Source: RH-AL1 sp965198715 (GTDB lineage: Bacteria > Pseudomonadota > Alphaproteobacteria > Rhizobiales > Beijerinckiaceae). Taken from it: a stretch of 64,000 nucleotides of DNA. Numbering within the stretch: position 1 is the stretch's first letter; the number at the start of each line of letters is the position of its first letter. Shown in pieces: positions 46,330 to 55,375 of this stretch. The DNA is taken from contig CBDAPV010000002.1 of the NCBI GenBank assembly GCA_965198715.1, positions 682,001-746,000 of the forward strand. Direction: 5' to 3'. Position numbers and translations under genes: made by a program. The notes below the pieces were generated by a model. The model made no database searches. It saw only the letters and a list, made by a program, of their open reading frames with translations, and was not told the DNA's origin.

Positions 46330-48312
46330 GTGCTGTTGACCGCCACTCGCCTCGACGCGCCGCCGCCGCAGGTGCTCGACGGGCTGGATCACGCGATCGA
46401 GACCGCCGAGGAGGCCCTGCTACGAACGCAGCGTCCCGACGGACATTTTGTGTTCGAGCTCGAAGCTGACGTCTCCATTCCGTGCGAATACATTCTCTTC
46501 ATGGCCTTTCGCGGGCTGCCGATGGATCGTCAGCTCGAGCTGAAGTTTGCCCGCTACGTCCGCGACCGGCAGAAGGCGCGAGGAGGCTGGCCGCTCTTCG
46601 AGGGCGGCGGCTTCAACATGTCGTCTTCGGTGAAGGCCTATTTCGCGCTGAAGATGTTGGGCGACGACCCGCAGGCGCCGCACATGGTGCGCGCCCGCGA
46701 GACAATTCTCAGGCACGGCGGTGCCGCGCACAGCAACGTATTTACGCGCGCGCTGCTCGCCTTGTTCGGCGAGGTGCCCTGGTCGGCCGTGCCGGTGATG
46801 CCGGTCGAGATCATGCACCTGCCGCGCTGGTTCCCGTTCCACCTCGACAAGGTGAGCTACTGGGCACGCACGGTGCTAGCGCCGATGATGGTCGTCAACG
46901 CGGTAAAACCGAAGGCCGCAAATCCGCGCGAAGTGCACGTGCCGGAGCTCTTCGTCGTCCCCGCCGACAAGGTGCGCCGCTGGCCGGGCAGCGTTGGGCA
47001 GTCCAAAGTCTGGACCTTGGTGTTCAACGGCGTGGACTTGCTGCTCCGCGCTGCCGAGCCGCACATGCCGGCTGGCCCGCGCCGGCGCGCCATGGCCAAG
47101 GCCGAAGCTTACACGACCGATCGCTTGAACGGTGTCGACGGGCTTGGCGCGATCTACCCCGCCATGGCCTATTCGGCGATGATGTATGCCGTGATGGGCG
47201 AAGGCGAAAATGATCCGCGCTTCGTACAGGCCGTCGAGGCGATCGATCGTCTCATCGTCGAGTACGACGATTACGCCTACATGCAGCCCTGCGTGTCGCC
47301 GGTTTGGGACACGGCGCTCGCCGCCCACGCCTTGATGGAGGCCGGTCACGACCGCAACTCGGAGAGCGTCAAGGAGGCGCTCGACTGGCTGAAGCCGCGC
47401 CAGGTGCTCGACCTCAAGGGCGATTGGGCGGCGCAGAAGCCGGACGTGCGGCCCGGCGGCTGGGCCTTTCAGTACGCCAACGCCTACTTTCCCGACCTCG
47501 ACGACACCGCAGTCGTGGTGATGGCCATGAATCGCGCGCAGGATCACGCCCGTTCCGCGATTCCGGACCGTTACAATCACGCGATCGAGCGAGCGCGCGA
47601 GTGGGTCGAGGGGCTGCAGAGCCGCAACGGCGCCTGGGGCGCCTTTGATGCCGACAACGACCACGAGTACCTGAACAACATTCCCTTTGCCGACCATGGT
47701 GCATTGCTCGACCCGCCGACGGCCGACGTGACCGCGCGCTGCATCTCCATGCTGGCGCAGCTCGGTGAGACGCAGGAGACCTCGCCGGCGATGAAGCGCG
47801 CTGTCGACTACCTCGTTGAGACCCAGGAGAAGGACGGCAGCTGGTTCGGCCGCTGGGGCATGAACTACATTTACGGCACCTGGTCAGTGCTGTGCGCTTT
47901 TAACGTCGCCAAGGTCGACCGCGAGAGCGCGGCGGTGCAACGCGCGATCCACTTCCTGCGCATCAACCAGAACCCAGACGGCGGCTGGGGCGAGGGCGCC
48001 GAGACCTACGAACGCGAGTACAACGGCTACCAGCAGGCCGAATCAACGGCCTCGCAGACGGCCTGGGCGCTCATCGCGCTCATGGCAGTGGGCGAGATCG
48101 ACGACAGCTCCGTCGAGCGCGGCATCCGCTACCTCACGCAGACGCAAGGGACGGACGGCTTCTGGAACGAGGCGCGCTTCACCGCGACCGGCTTCCCCAA
48201 GGTCTTCTACCTGCGCTACCACGGCTACGCGAAATTCTTCCCGCTCTGGGCGTTGGCGCGCTACCGCAATCTCAAGCAGAGCAATCACCGGCAGGTCTCG
48301 GTCGGGATGTGA
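46330..48312 (+). CDS. shc: Squalene--hopene cyclase
   Basis: Membrane-associated class II terpene cyclase making hopene (hpnF). The 660-residue product starts at GTG 46330. The catalytic DXDD motif appears in YFPDLDDTAVVVMAMNRA. Several QW motifs are visible, for example TQEKDGSWFGRWGMNYIYGTW and NQNPDGGWGEGAETYE. It is separated from hpnE by 147 bases and overlaps hpnG by 4 bases. Confidence 0.97.
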   Translation: MLLTATRLDAPPPQVLDGLDHAIETAEEALLRTQRPDGHFVFELEADVSIPCEYILFMAFRGLPMDRQLELKFARYVRDRQKARGGWPLFEGGGFNMSSSVKAYFALKMLGDDPQAPHMVRARETILRHGGAAHSNVFTRALLALFGEVPWSAVPVMPVEIMHLPRWFPFHLDKVSYWARTVLAPMMVVNAVKPKAANPREVHVPELFVVPADKVRRWPGSVGQSKVWTLVFNGVDLLLRAAEPHMPAGPRRRAMAKAEAYTTDRLNGVDGLGAIYPAMAYSAMMYAVMGEGENDPRFVQAVEAIDRLIVEYDDYAYMQPCVSPVWDTALAAHALMEAGHDRNSESVKEALDWLKPRQVLDLKGDWAAQKPDVRPGGWAFQYANAYFPDLDDTAVVVMAMNRAQDHARSAIPDRYNHAIERAREWVEGLQSRNGAWGAFDADNDHEYLNNIPFADHGALLDPPTADVTARCISMLAQLGETQETSPAMKRAVDYLVETQEKDGSWFGRWGMNYIYGTWSVLCAFNVAKVDRESAAVQRAIHFLRINQNPDGGWGEGAETYEREYNGYQQAESTASQTAWALIALMAVGEIDDSSVERGIRYLTQTQGTDGFWNEARFTATGFPKVFYLRYHGYAKFFPLWALARYRNLKQSNHRQVSVGM

Positions 48313-48992
48313 TCGTCCGGAACGACAAAGTGATCCTCGTCGTCTGCGGACTGAAGGCCGAGGCCGATATCGCAGCGGGCGAGGGGCTGACCACAATCTG
48401 CGGCGGGGGTGATCAGCACCGCCTCGCCGAGGATCTCGCCCGGCTCGCCCCCAAAGCGTCGGCCGTCATCAGCTTTGGCATCGCCGGCGGCTTGGATCCC
48501 ACGCTTGAGCCCGGCGACACCAGGGTGGGCGCGGGCATCGTCATGGCCGACGGCCGCCGCTATCCCGTCGACGAGAACTGGGTCTCGCGCCTCTCGTCGA
48601 GCCTCGGCGTGCCCGCGGCCCTCTTTGCTGCCGTCGATACTCCGCTCGCCGACGTGACCGGCAAGGCCGCGCTCCGCGCCGCCACCCGCGCCGCGACCGT
48701 CGACATGGAATCACACATTGCCGGACGTGCCGCGCAGGCAGCCGGCGTGCCTTTCGCCGCGCTCCGCGTAGTAACCGATCCGGCTGGCCGCAGCCTGCCG
48801 CATGCCGCCTCCGTCGGCATGCGCGCCGACGGCAGCGTCAATCTCGCGGCGATCATTGGCTCGCTCATGAAAAAGCCCGGGCAAGTGCCCGAGCTGATCA
48901 GGACGGGGCTCGATGCTCGCAAGGCCTTCGCCGCGCTACTCCGCAGCCGTCAGCGCCTCGGGGCGGACCTCGCGTTCCTCGATCTCGGTTAG
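48309..48992 (+). CDS. hpnG: Hopanoid-associated phosphorylase HpnG
   Basis: Nucleoside-phosphorylase-fold enzyme thought to release adenine from adenosylhopane on the way to bacteriohopanetetrol. The product is 227 residues, with a GTG start that overlaps the shc stop. Visible features are VISFGIAGGLDPTLEPGDTRVG, ATRAATVDMESHIAGRAAQAAGVPFAALRVVTDPAGRSLP with the conserved Met-Glu, and the AAIIGSLMKKPGQVPELIRTG segment of HpnG. Its 3' end overlaps the convergent hpnH by 57 bases. Confidence 0.93.
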   Translation: MIVRNDKVILVVCGLKAEADIAAGEGLTTICGGGDQHRLAEDLARLAPKASAVISFGIAGGLDPTLEPGDTRVGAGIVMADGRRYPVDENWVSRLSSSLGVPAALFAAVDTPLADVTGKAALRAATRAATVDMESHIAGRAAQAAGVPFAALRVVTDPAGRSLPHAASVGMRADGSVNLAAIIGSLMKKPGQVPELIRTGLDARKAFAALLRSRQRLGADLAFLDLG

Positions 48993-50084
48993 GCGCTTCT
49001 GGACGTGGCGTGAGAACACGAACTCGGCCGGCCGCTGGTTGGCGAGCGGGATCTCCGGCGCCATCGGTCCTTTGGTTCGGATGCCCTTGGCGGCAAGGCC
49101 GAGTAGCTTCCACGGCTTGCGGAACGAGTCCGTGACGGCGGAAGCCTCGAAGCCGCAATGGACCATGCAGTCCGCGCACTTTTCGTAGTTGCCGGTGCCG
49201 TACTTGTCCCAATCGGTGCCTTCCATTAGCTCCTTGAACGTCTTCACGTAGCCTTCGCCGAGCAGGTAGCACGGCTTCTGCCAGCCGAAAACGGTGAGCG
49301 TCGGGTTGCCCCAAGGAGTGCAGTCGTACTTCTGGTTGCCGGCGAGAAAGTCCATGTAGAGGATCGACTGGTAGAACGGCCAGGCCTTGCCGCCCTTGCC
49401 CCGGGTGAGAATGGAGCGGAACAGCTCCTTGGTCTTGGTGCGATTAAGGAAGTGCTGCTGGTCGGGCGCGCGCTCATAGGCGTAGCCAGGCGCGACCGTG
49501 ACGCCCTCGATCCCCCAGGTCTTGGCCTCGTCGAGGAAGCGGGCGACGTTCTCCGGGTTGGCGTCGTTGAAGAGCGTGCAGTTGATCGTGACGCGAAAGC
49601 CCAGCTTTTTGGCCTTCTTCAGGGCCGAGAGCGCCTTGTCGTAGACGCCTTTCTGGCAAACCGACTTGTCATGCATGGCCTTGTCGCCGTCGAGGTGCAC
49701 CGACCAATTGAAGTACCTGTTGGGCTTGTACTTATGCAGGTGCTTCTCGAGGAGCAGGGCGTTGGTGCAGACCGTCACCCACTTCTTCTTGGCGATGGCG
49801 CCTTCCACCATCTGCGGCAGCTCCTTGTGCAGCAGAGGCTCGCCGCCGGCGATGACGACCACCGGCGCGCCGCACTCGTCCATCGCGTGCAAGGCATCGG
49901 CGAGCGGCAGGCGCTCGTTCAGGATTTTGTCGGGATAGTCGATCTTGCCGCAGCCGGCGCAAGCCAGGTTGCAGCGAAACAGCGGCTCGAGCATCAGCAC
50001 TAGCGGATAACGCTTGGTGCCAGACAATTCCTTACGGGCCACGTAAGACCCCACGCTCGCCATCTGAAGAAGCGGAATACCCAA
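48936..50084 (-). CDS. hpnH: Adenosyl-hopene transferase HpnH (radical SAM)
   Basis: Attaches the 5'-deoxyadenosyl group to diploptene, the first step of C35 hopanoid side-chain synthesis. The radical SAM cluster motif is FRCNLACAGCGK (C-x3-C-x2-C). Cys residues later (YEKCADCMVHCGFEAS) fit an accessory site. Start is taken as TTG 50084, preceded by GAGGACAG, giving the standard GIPLLQMASVGSYVARKEL N-terminus and 382 residues. The frame is open to 50327, but that part lacks homology. Confidence 0.94.
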   Translation of the reverse strand: MGIPLLQMASVGSYVARKELSGTKRYPLVLMLEPLFRCNLACAGCGKIDYPDKILNERLPLADALHAMDECGAPVVVIAGGEPLLHKELPQMVEGAIAKKKWVTVCTNALLLEKHLHKYKPNRYFNWSVHLDGDKAMHDKSVCQKGVYDKALSALKKAKKLGFRVTINCTLFNDANPENVARFLDEAKTWGIEGVTVAPGYAYERAPDQQHFLNRTKTKELFRSILTRGKGGKAWPFYQSILYMDFLAGNQKYDCTPWGNPTLTVFGWQKPCYLLGEGYVKTFKELMEGTDWDKYGTGNYEKCADCMVHCGFEASAVTDSFRKPWKLLGLAAKGIRTKGPMAPEIPLANQRPAEFVFSRHVQKRLTEIEEREVRPEALTAAE

Positions 50085-50374
50085 GATCTGTCCTCGATGT
50101 TCTTGTTGCGGATGGTAACCCCGCGGATACGCCTGACTAGGGGCAGCGAACCGGGTGACGACCCTATGCGGCTCCTTCGAAACCAACCGAGGCACTCGCC
50201 TCTTTTTTCTTGCCGGGTTGACGAAGGGATGACATTGACACCCGCGAAATACAAGGCTGTGCACGGCTTCGGACTTTATGGTTGGTTGCTGCCGCATCCA
50301 GGCCACATCGATTGCGTCAGACCGCATGGTCCGGCAAGCATGGCCGCGTCCAAGCCCTACGGTGCACGTAACGC

Positions 50375-53023
50375 ATGACCACCTCCTCGCAAGAGCCCGC
50401 CGACGTGCACGTGAGCCACGGCCCGATCACCAAGGGCGTGGTGTTCGTGGTGATGGCATGCTCCAGGTTTAGCTACCTCGTCATCCTCATTGGGCTGGCG
50501 CTGACCGCCTTCTGCGGCTGGTATGCAATCTCCAAGCTCGAGATCAATACCAACACCGACGACTTCATCTCCGCGAAGGTGCCATGGCGCCAGGACGAGA
50601 TCGCCTACAACAAGGCGTTCCCCGACCAGGACAACCAGATCATCGTGATGGTCGACGGGGTGACGCCCGAGCGCACGCAGGAGGCGGTCGATGCGCTCGA
50701 CGCGAGGCTGCAGGGCCATCCCGACCTGTTCAAGTCGGTGGTCGAGCCCGACGGCGGGCCTTTCTTCGCCAAGAACGGCCTCCTCTTTACCGAGGTTGAC
50801 GAGGTGAAGAAGGCTATGGGCGGGCTGCAGCAGGCGCAGCCCGTGCTCTCGATTTTATCCTCCGACCAGTCGCTGCGCGGCATCTTCGATGCCATGCAGT
50901 TCATCACCAAGGGCGTGGCCTCCGGGCGCGGCACGTTCGATCAGTATGAAAAGCCCATCACCTCGCTCGATGACGCGCTGCAGCACATCCTCGACGACAA
51001 GCCGGCCTTCTTCTCCTGGCAGAACCTGCTGGCCCAAGGCGAGAAGCCCCAGAACCGCCAGCTGCGCAAGTTCATCCAGATCACGCCGATCCTCGACTAC
51101 AAGGCGCTCGAGCCCGGCGAGAAGCCGATCGGGTTCATTCGCCAGGCCATCGAGGATCTTCACCTCTCGAAGGCCACCGGGGCCGACGTGCAGATCACCG
51201 GACAGGTGCCGATCTCGGACAGCGAGTTCGCCACCGTCGCCGATGGCTTCGGCCTTAACGGCGCGATCACCGCAGTCGTCGTGTTGCTCATTATCTATTC
51301 CGCGCTGAAATCGGTCAAGATCGTCGCGGCCGTGTTCGTGACGGTGATCGCCGGCCTTGCCATCACCTTCGCCGCCGGGCTCGCGCTCGTCGGCGCGCTG
51401 AACCTCATCTCGATCGCCTTCGCCGTGCTCTTCGTCGGCATCGGCGTCGACTTCGGCATCCAGTTCTCGGTGCGCTACAAGGCCGAGCGCTTCGATCATC
51501 CCGACTTCAAGGAAGCGCTGGCGCTTGGCGCCGCCAAGGTCGGCCGCCCGCTCGCGCTCGCCGCGGCGGCGACTACCGCCGGCTTTTATGCCTTCTTGCC
51601 AACCGCCTATCGCGGCGTCTCCGAACTCGGCGAGATCGCCGGGACCGGCATGATCATTGCTTTCACCGCCTCGATCACTCTGCTGCCGGCGCTGCTCACC
51701 GTGATCAAGCCGGCGCCCGAACGCGAGCCGGCCGGCTACAAGTTCATGGCCCCGGTCGACGACTTCATCGAGCGGCACCGTTACGTCATCGTCATCGGCA
51801 CGTTGGCGGTGGCGATCGCCGGCATGCCGCTCCTGCGCAACCTTCACTTCGACTTCAATCCGTTAAATCTCGACGACCAGAAGACGGAGGCGATCGTCGC
51901 GCTTAAGAGCCTGATGGCTGATCCCGACACCGACACGCAGGTCATCAGCGTGCTCGAGCCAAACCTGACCTCAGCCGATTTCGTTGCCGAAAAGATGCGC
52001 AAACTGCCCGACATCGCCCGCGTCAGGACGCTCACCAACCTGGTGCCGAGCGATCAGGACGAGAAGCTGCAGATCATCGCGCAGGCCAAGAAGAGCCTCG
52101 GGCCGGCACTCGATCCGAGCCGCGCGCTCGATCCGCCGACCGACGAGGAGAACGTGCAATCAATCCAGCGCTCCGCGAGCGCCTTCGAGAACACCGCGAA
52201 GGGCAAGGACGGCATGGGCGCCGATGCGGCGCGCCGCTTCGCCAAACTTGCCAACGAGGTCGCCGCCGCCAAGCCGGACGTGCGCGCCCGCGCCACCGCC
52301 GCGCTGGTGCCGCCGCTCAAAACCACGATCCAGTCGCTGCGCGACACGCTCGATGCCTCGAAGATCACGATCGAGACCGTGCCGAACTATTTGAAGAGCC
52401 TCTATGTCAGCCCGGTGACCGGGCAGGCCCGGGTCGAGGTTGCACCGGCGGGCGATCCGAACAACAACGACAATATGGTCAAGTTCGCCGACCAGGTAAA
52501 GTCGATCGCGCCGCACGCCACCGGTCAGCCCGTCTCCATCCAGTCGGCGGGTACCACCGTGAAGGAGGCCTTCATCGAAGCCGGCGCCATCGCCATCGCC
52601 TCCATCTTCGTGATTCTGTGGCTCGTGCTGAAGCGCGTCGGCGACGTGCTTCTCACCCTGGTGCCGCTTCTGCTCGCGGCCGTGGTGACGCTGGAGATCA
52701 CGGTGCTGATCGACATGCCGCTCAACTTCGCCAACATCATCGCGCTGCCGCTGCTTCTGGGACTTGGTGTCGCCTTCAAGATCTACTTCGTGCTGGCATG
52801 GCGTGCCGGCACGAAGAAACTGCTGCAATCGAGCCTCACGCGCGCGGTGTTCTGGAGCGCGCTCACCACGGCAACGGCCTTCGGCAGCCTTTGGGCCTCG
52901 AAGCACCCGGGCACGTCCTCGATGGGCAAGCTGATGGCACTATCGCTGGTGTGCACGCTGGCCGCCGCAATCCTGTTTCAGCCGGCGCTGATGGGGCCGC
53001 CGCGCAAGGCCGAGGTGAGCTGA
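50375..53023 (+). CDS. hpnN: Hopanoid transporter HpnN (RND superfamily)
   Basis: An 882-residue inner-membrane RND-like protein that moves hopanoids toward the outer membrane. It has a TM near residue 35, a periplasmic domain, and a sterol-sensing-like set of TMs (ALNLISIAFAVLFVGIGVDFGIQFSVRYKAERF is the MMPL signature). A second periplasmic domain follows, and final TMs from about 740 (AIAIASIFVILWLVLKRVGDVLLTLVPLLLAAVVTLEITVLI). ATG 50375 is divergent from hpnH, with 290 bases between. Confidence 0.94.
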   Translation: MTTSSQEPADVHVSHGPITKGVVFVVMACSRFSYLVILIGLALTAFCGWYAISKLEINTNTDDFISAKVPWRQDEIAYNKAFPDQDNQIIVMVDGVTPERTQEAVDALDARLQGHPDLFKSVVEPDGGPFFAKNGLLFTEVDEVKKAMGGLQQAQPVLSILSSDQSLRGIFDAMQFITKGVASGRGTFDQYEKPITSLDDALQHILDDKPAFFSWQNLLAQGEKPQNRQLRKFIQITPILDYKALEPGEKPIGFIRQAIEDLHLSKATGADVQITGQVPISDSEFATVADGFGLNGAITAVVVLLIIYSALKSVKIVAAVFVTVIAGLAITFAAGLALVGALNLISIAFAVLFVGIGVDFGIQFSVRYKAERFDHPDFKEALALGAAKVGRPLALAAAATTAGFYAFLPTAYRGVSELGEIAGTGMIIAFTASITLLPALLTVIKPAPEREPAGYKFMAPVDDFIERHRYVIVIGTLAVAIAGMPLLRNLHFDFNPLNLDDQKTEAIVALKSLMADPDTDTQVISVLEPNLTSADFVAEKMRKLPDIARVRTLTNLVPSDQDEKLQIIAQAKKSLGPALDPSRALDPPTDEENVQSIQRSASAFENTAKGKDGMGADAARRFAKLANEVAAAKPDVRARATAALVPPLKTTIQSLRDTLDASKITIETVPNYLKSLYVSPVTGQARVEVAPAGDPNNNDNMVKFADQVKSIAPHATGQPVSIQSAGTTVKEAFIEAGAIAIASIFVILWLVLKRVGDVLLTLVPLLLAAVVTLEITVLIDMPLNFANIIALPLLLGLGVAFKIYFVLAWRAGTKKLLQSSLTRAVFWSALTTATAFGSLWASKHPGTSSMGKLMALSLVCTLAAAILFQPALMGPPRKAEVS

Positions 53024-53039
53024 GGCTCGCGCGGGAGCG

Positions 53040-53600
53040 ACGGCCAACCACCTCTTCGAGCATGTCGTGGCGCGGGGCATAGCGCAGGCGCCTTTCCTCG
53101 TCGATCATCCCGGCGGTCGCGTCTGGACCTATCGCGACCTGCGCGGTCGCGACGCCATCATCGCCGGGGCGCTCCAGGAGCGCGCCGTCAAGCCCGGCGA
53201 CCGGGTCGCTGGGTGGATCGCCAAATCCGCGGAAGGCCTGATGCTCTTCCGCGGCGTCGTCGCTGCCAGCGCCGCCTTCCTACCGCTGAACCCGGCCTCC
53301 ACGATGGCCGAGCTCGCCTTCTTCCTCGGCGATGCCGAGCCGGCGCTGGTCGTTGAGAGCGCCGTCATCAGCGCGCCGCACCGCGATCTCGGAGACGGGG
53401 TCGTCGCCGCCGTCGTGCCGGCTGTCGGCGCGGCTTGGGACGAGGCTGCCCCGCGCGGCCGGCTCGAGCGCCGGCTCGCCCGTTACAAGCTGCCGAAACA
53501 ACTGGTTGCCGTTGCCGAGCTGCTCCGAAACAACGTGGGCAAGGTGCAGAACTCCCTTCTGCGCAAGCGTTTCCGCCACATCTTCGACGAGGCTCCCTGA
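53040..53600 (+). pseudogene. Internally deleted malonyl-CoA synthetase-like (AMP-binding) gene
   Basis: The frame 53067-53600 joins an N-terminal ANL-enzyme piece (RVWTYRDLRGRDAIIAGAL, GDRVAGWIAKSAEGLMLFRGVVAASAAFLPLNPA, LAFFLGDAEPALVV) directly to a C-terminal piece (ISAPHRDLGDGVVAAVVP, RRLARYKLPKQLVAVAELLRNNVGKVQNSLLRKRF). About 300 residues, including the P-loop, are gone. Upstream the same frame reads ANHLFEHV from codon 53043, preceded by ACG at 53040 where MatB-like genes have ATG. Both the missing core and the lost start make it non-functional. It ends on the ATG of the next gene. Confidence 0.75.
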
Positions 53601-54514
53601 TGCGCATCCTCATCCTCGGCGCCGGTGGCATCGGCGGCTACTTCGGCGGACGCCTGGTCGAGGCGGGCGTCGACGTGACCTTCCTGGTCCGTCCCGCCCG
53701 GGCCGACCGGCTGCACGCCGACGGGCTGCGCATCGAGAGCCCGCTCGGCAACGCCCACATTGCCGTCCACGCTGTCGAGCAGGCCAAAGCGGCCTACGAT
53801 CTCGTGCTGCTGAGCTGCAAGGCCTATGACCTCGGCGCCGCGATCGAGGCGATCCGCCCCGCGGTCGGGCCGGACACGACCATCGTGCCGCTCCTTAACG
53901 GCCTCGCCCATCTCGACGTGCTGGATGCCGCCTTCGGGCCGGAGCCGGTGCTGGGCGGTATCGCCTACATCAGCGCGGCTTTGAGCGAGAACGGCATGGT
54001 GCGCCACCTCAACAAGCTTCAGGGACTCACCTTCGGCGCGCGCATGCCGGGGCAAGGACTGCGCTGTGACGCCACGGAGGCGCTGCTGCGCCTCGCCAGC
54101 TTCGACACCAAGCGCAGCGGCGACATCCTTCAGGATATGTGGGAGAAATTCACCTTCATCACCGCGGCGGCCGGCATTACCTGTCTGATGCGCGCGCCGG
54201 TGAGCGCGATCATGGCAGCCGGCGACGGCGAGCGCCTGACCCTGCAGATGCTCGGTGAGTGCGAGGCGGTCGCAGCCGCGTCAGGCCATGCCGTCAGCGC
54301 CAAGGCGCACGGCTGGGCGCGGCCCTTCCTCACCAATCGCGGCTCCGACTTCACCGCCTCGATGCTGCGCGACCTCGAGAGCGGCGCGCGCATCGAGTCG
54401 GACCACCTCCAGGGCGACATGATCAACCGCGGCGCCGCGTTCGGGGTGCCGACGGAGCTGCTGAAGGTCGCCTACTGCCACCTGCAGGCCTATGCCTCCC
54501 GGCGGGCAGGATAA
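53600..54514 (+). CDS. 2-dehydropantoate 2-reductase family protein
   Basis: A 304-residue NADP-dependent reductase of the ApbA/PanE family. N-terminal ILILGAGGIGGYFGGRLVEAGVDVTFLVR binds NADP, then LVLLSCKAYDLGAAIEAI carries the catalytic Lys. The C-terminal helical domain has KFTFITAAAGITCLMRAPVSAI and TASMLRDLESGARIESDHLQGDMINRGAAFGVPTEL, with the Glu/Ser/Asn set of PanE. True ketopantoate reductase versus a paralogue cannot be decided, and no pan genes are near. The ATG overlaps the stop of the relic upstream. Confidence 0.87.
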   Translation: MRILILGAGGIGGYFGGRLVEAGVDVTFLVRPARADRLHADGLRIESPLGNAHIAVHAVEQAKAAYDLVLLSCKAYDLGAAIEAIRPAVGPDTTIVPLLNGLAHLDVLDAAFGPEPVLGGIAYISAALSENGMVRHLNKLQGLTFGARMPGQGLRCDATEALLRLASFDTKRSGDILQDMWEKFTFITAAAGITCLMRAPVSAIMAAGDGERLTLQMLGECEAVAAASGHAVSAKAHGWARPFLTNRGSDFTASMLRDLESGARIESDHLQGDMINRGAAFGVPTELLKVAYCHLQAYASRRAG

Positions 54515-54526
54515 GGTAGCGACGGC

Positions 54527-55357
54527 TCAGATGCCGCCGTACCACTCGTAGCCCTGATCTTCCCAGTAGCCGCCCTTACCCTGGCCAAGTGTCTTGAAGC
54601 TCGAAACCAGCTCGATGCTCTTGATGTATTTGGTGTTCTTGTAGCCGAGCTGGCGCGGCACGCGCAGCCGCACCGGGGCGCCGTGCTCCACCGGCAACTC
54701 TCCGCCGTTGAAGCCGTAGGCGAGCAGCGTCTGCGGATGTCGTGCCTCGCGCATGTCGATCGAGCCGTAGAACACCGGCGAATCCGAAGCGTCCAAGTTG
54801 CCATCCGGTGTATCGGTCGAGTAATCGGTCGCGTAGCGGTCGTAGCAGTGGAACACCACGAAGCGCGCCTCGGGCTTCGGTCTAACCTGGTCCAGGACCT
54901 CGATCATCGGCACTCCAGTCCATTGCCCGATGCAGCTCCAGCCCTCGACGCAATCGTGCCGGGTGATCTGCGTGCGCGCCGGCATGGTCTTGAGGTCCGC
55001 CAGCGTGAACGAGCGCGGCGCCTCGACGAGGCCGCCGACCTCCATCGCGTAGCTCGCGAACTTCTCCGCGGCGAGCTTCTTGTAGGCCGGATCCTTGGGA
55101 TTGATCGAGCCATTAGGCTTGAAGATCTTGGTGATGGCGGAGGCGGAATATTCCTCGGCGAGCTCGCCGGTGGGCAAGGCCTTCTGCGCTTCCCAGGTCA
55201 GCTCGCTGCCGACGCCGTCGGCCGCGTGACCGGTCTGGTCACCGTCGACGCCCAGCGCCTGCTGCCCATGCCTGGTGGCAGCCAGGCGGTCGCATCCCGC
55301 GAGCGCAAGGCCGGCGGCGCCGACCACGAAGGCGCGGCGATCGAGCTTGAAGCTCAT
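54527..55357 (-). CDS. Molybdopterin-dependent oxidoreductase (sulfite-oxidase/MsrP-like)
   Basis: A 276-residue exported molybdoenzyme. The N-terminus has a Tat/lipoprotein-like signal (KLDRRAFVVGAAGLALAGC). The Mo-ligand Cys is in ITRHDCVEGWSCIGQWTGVP, and GAPVRLRVPRQLGYKNTKYIKSIELV closes the domain. It lacks the C-terminal dimerisation domain found in SoxC. It is directly followed on its upstream side by a cytochrome-b gene, which should be its membrane electron partner. Start ATG 55357 is preferred to 55372. The substrate is unknown. Confidence 0.85.
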   Translation of the reverse strand: MSFKLDRRAFVVGAAGLALAGCDRLAATRHGQQALGVDGDQTGHAADGVGSELTWEAQKALPTGELAEEYSASAITKIFKPNGSINPKDPAYKKLAAEKFASYAMEVGGLVEAPRSFTLADLKTMPARTQITRHDCVEGWSCIGQWTGVPMIEVLDQVRPKPEARFVVFHCYDRYATDYSTDTPDGNLDASDSPVFYGSIDMREARHPQTLLAYGFNGGELPVEHGAPVRLRVPRQLGYKNTKYIKSIELVSSFKTLGQGKGGYWEDQGYEWYGGI

Positions 55358-55375
55358 GGTCTTGTTCCTCATTCG

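Noticed and set aside
53435..53599. N-terminal extension of the ketopantoate-reductase frame
   Set aside because: It reads the AMP-binding relic out of frame; the nucleotide-binding motif begins at ATG 53600.
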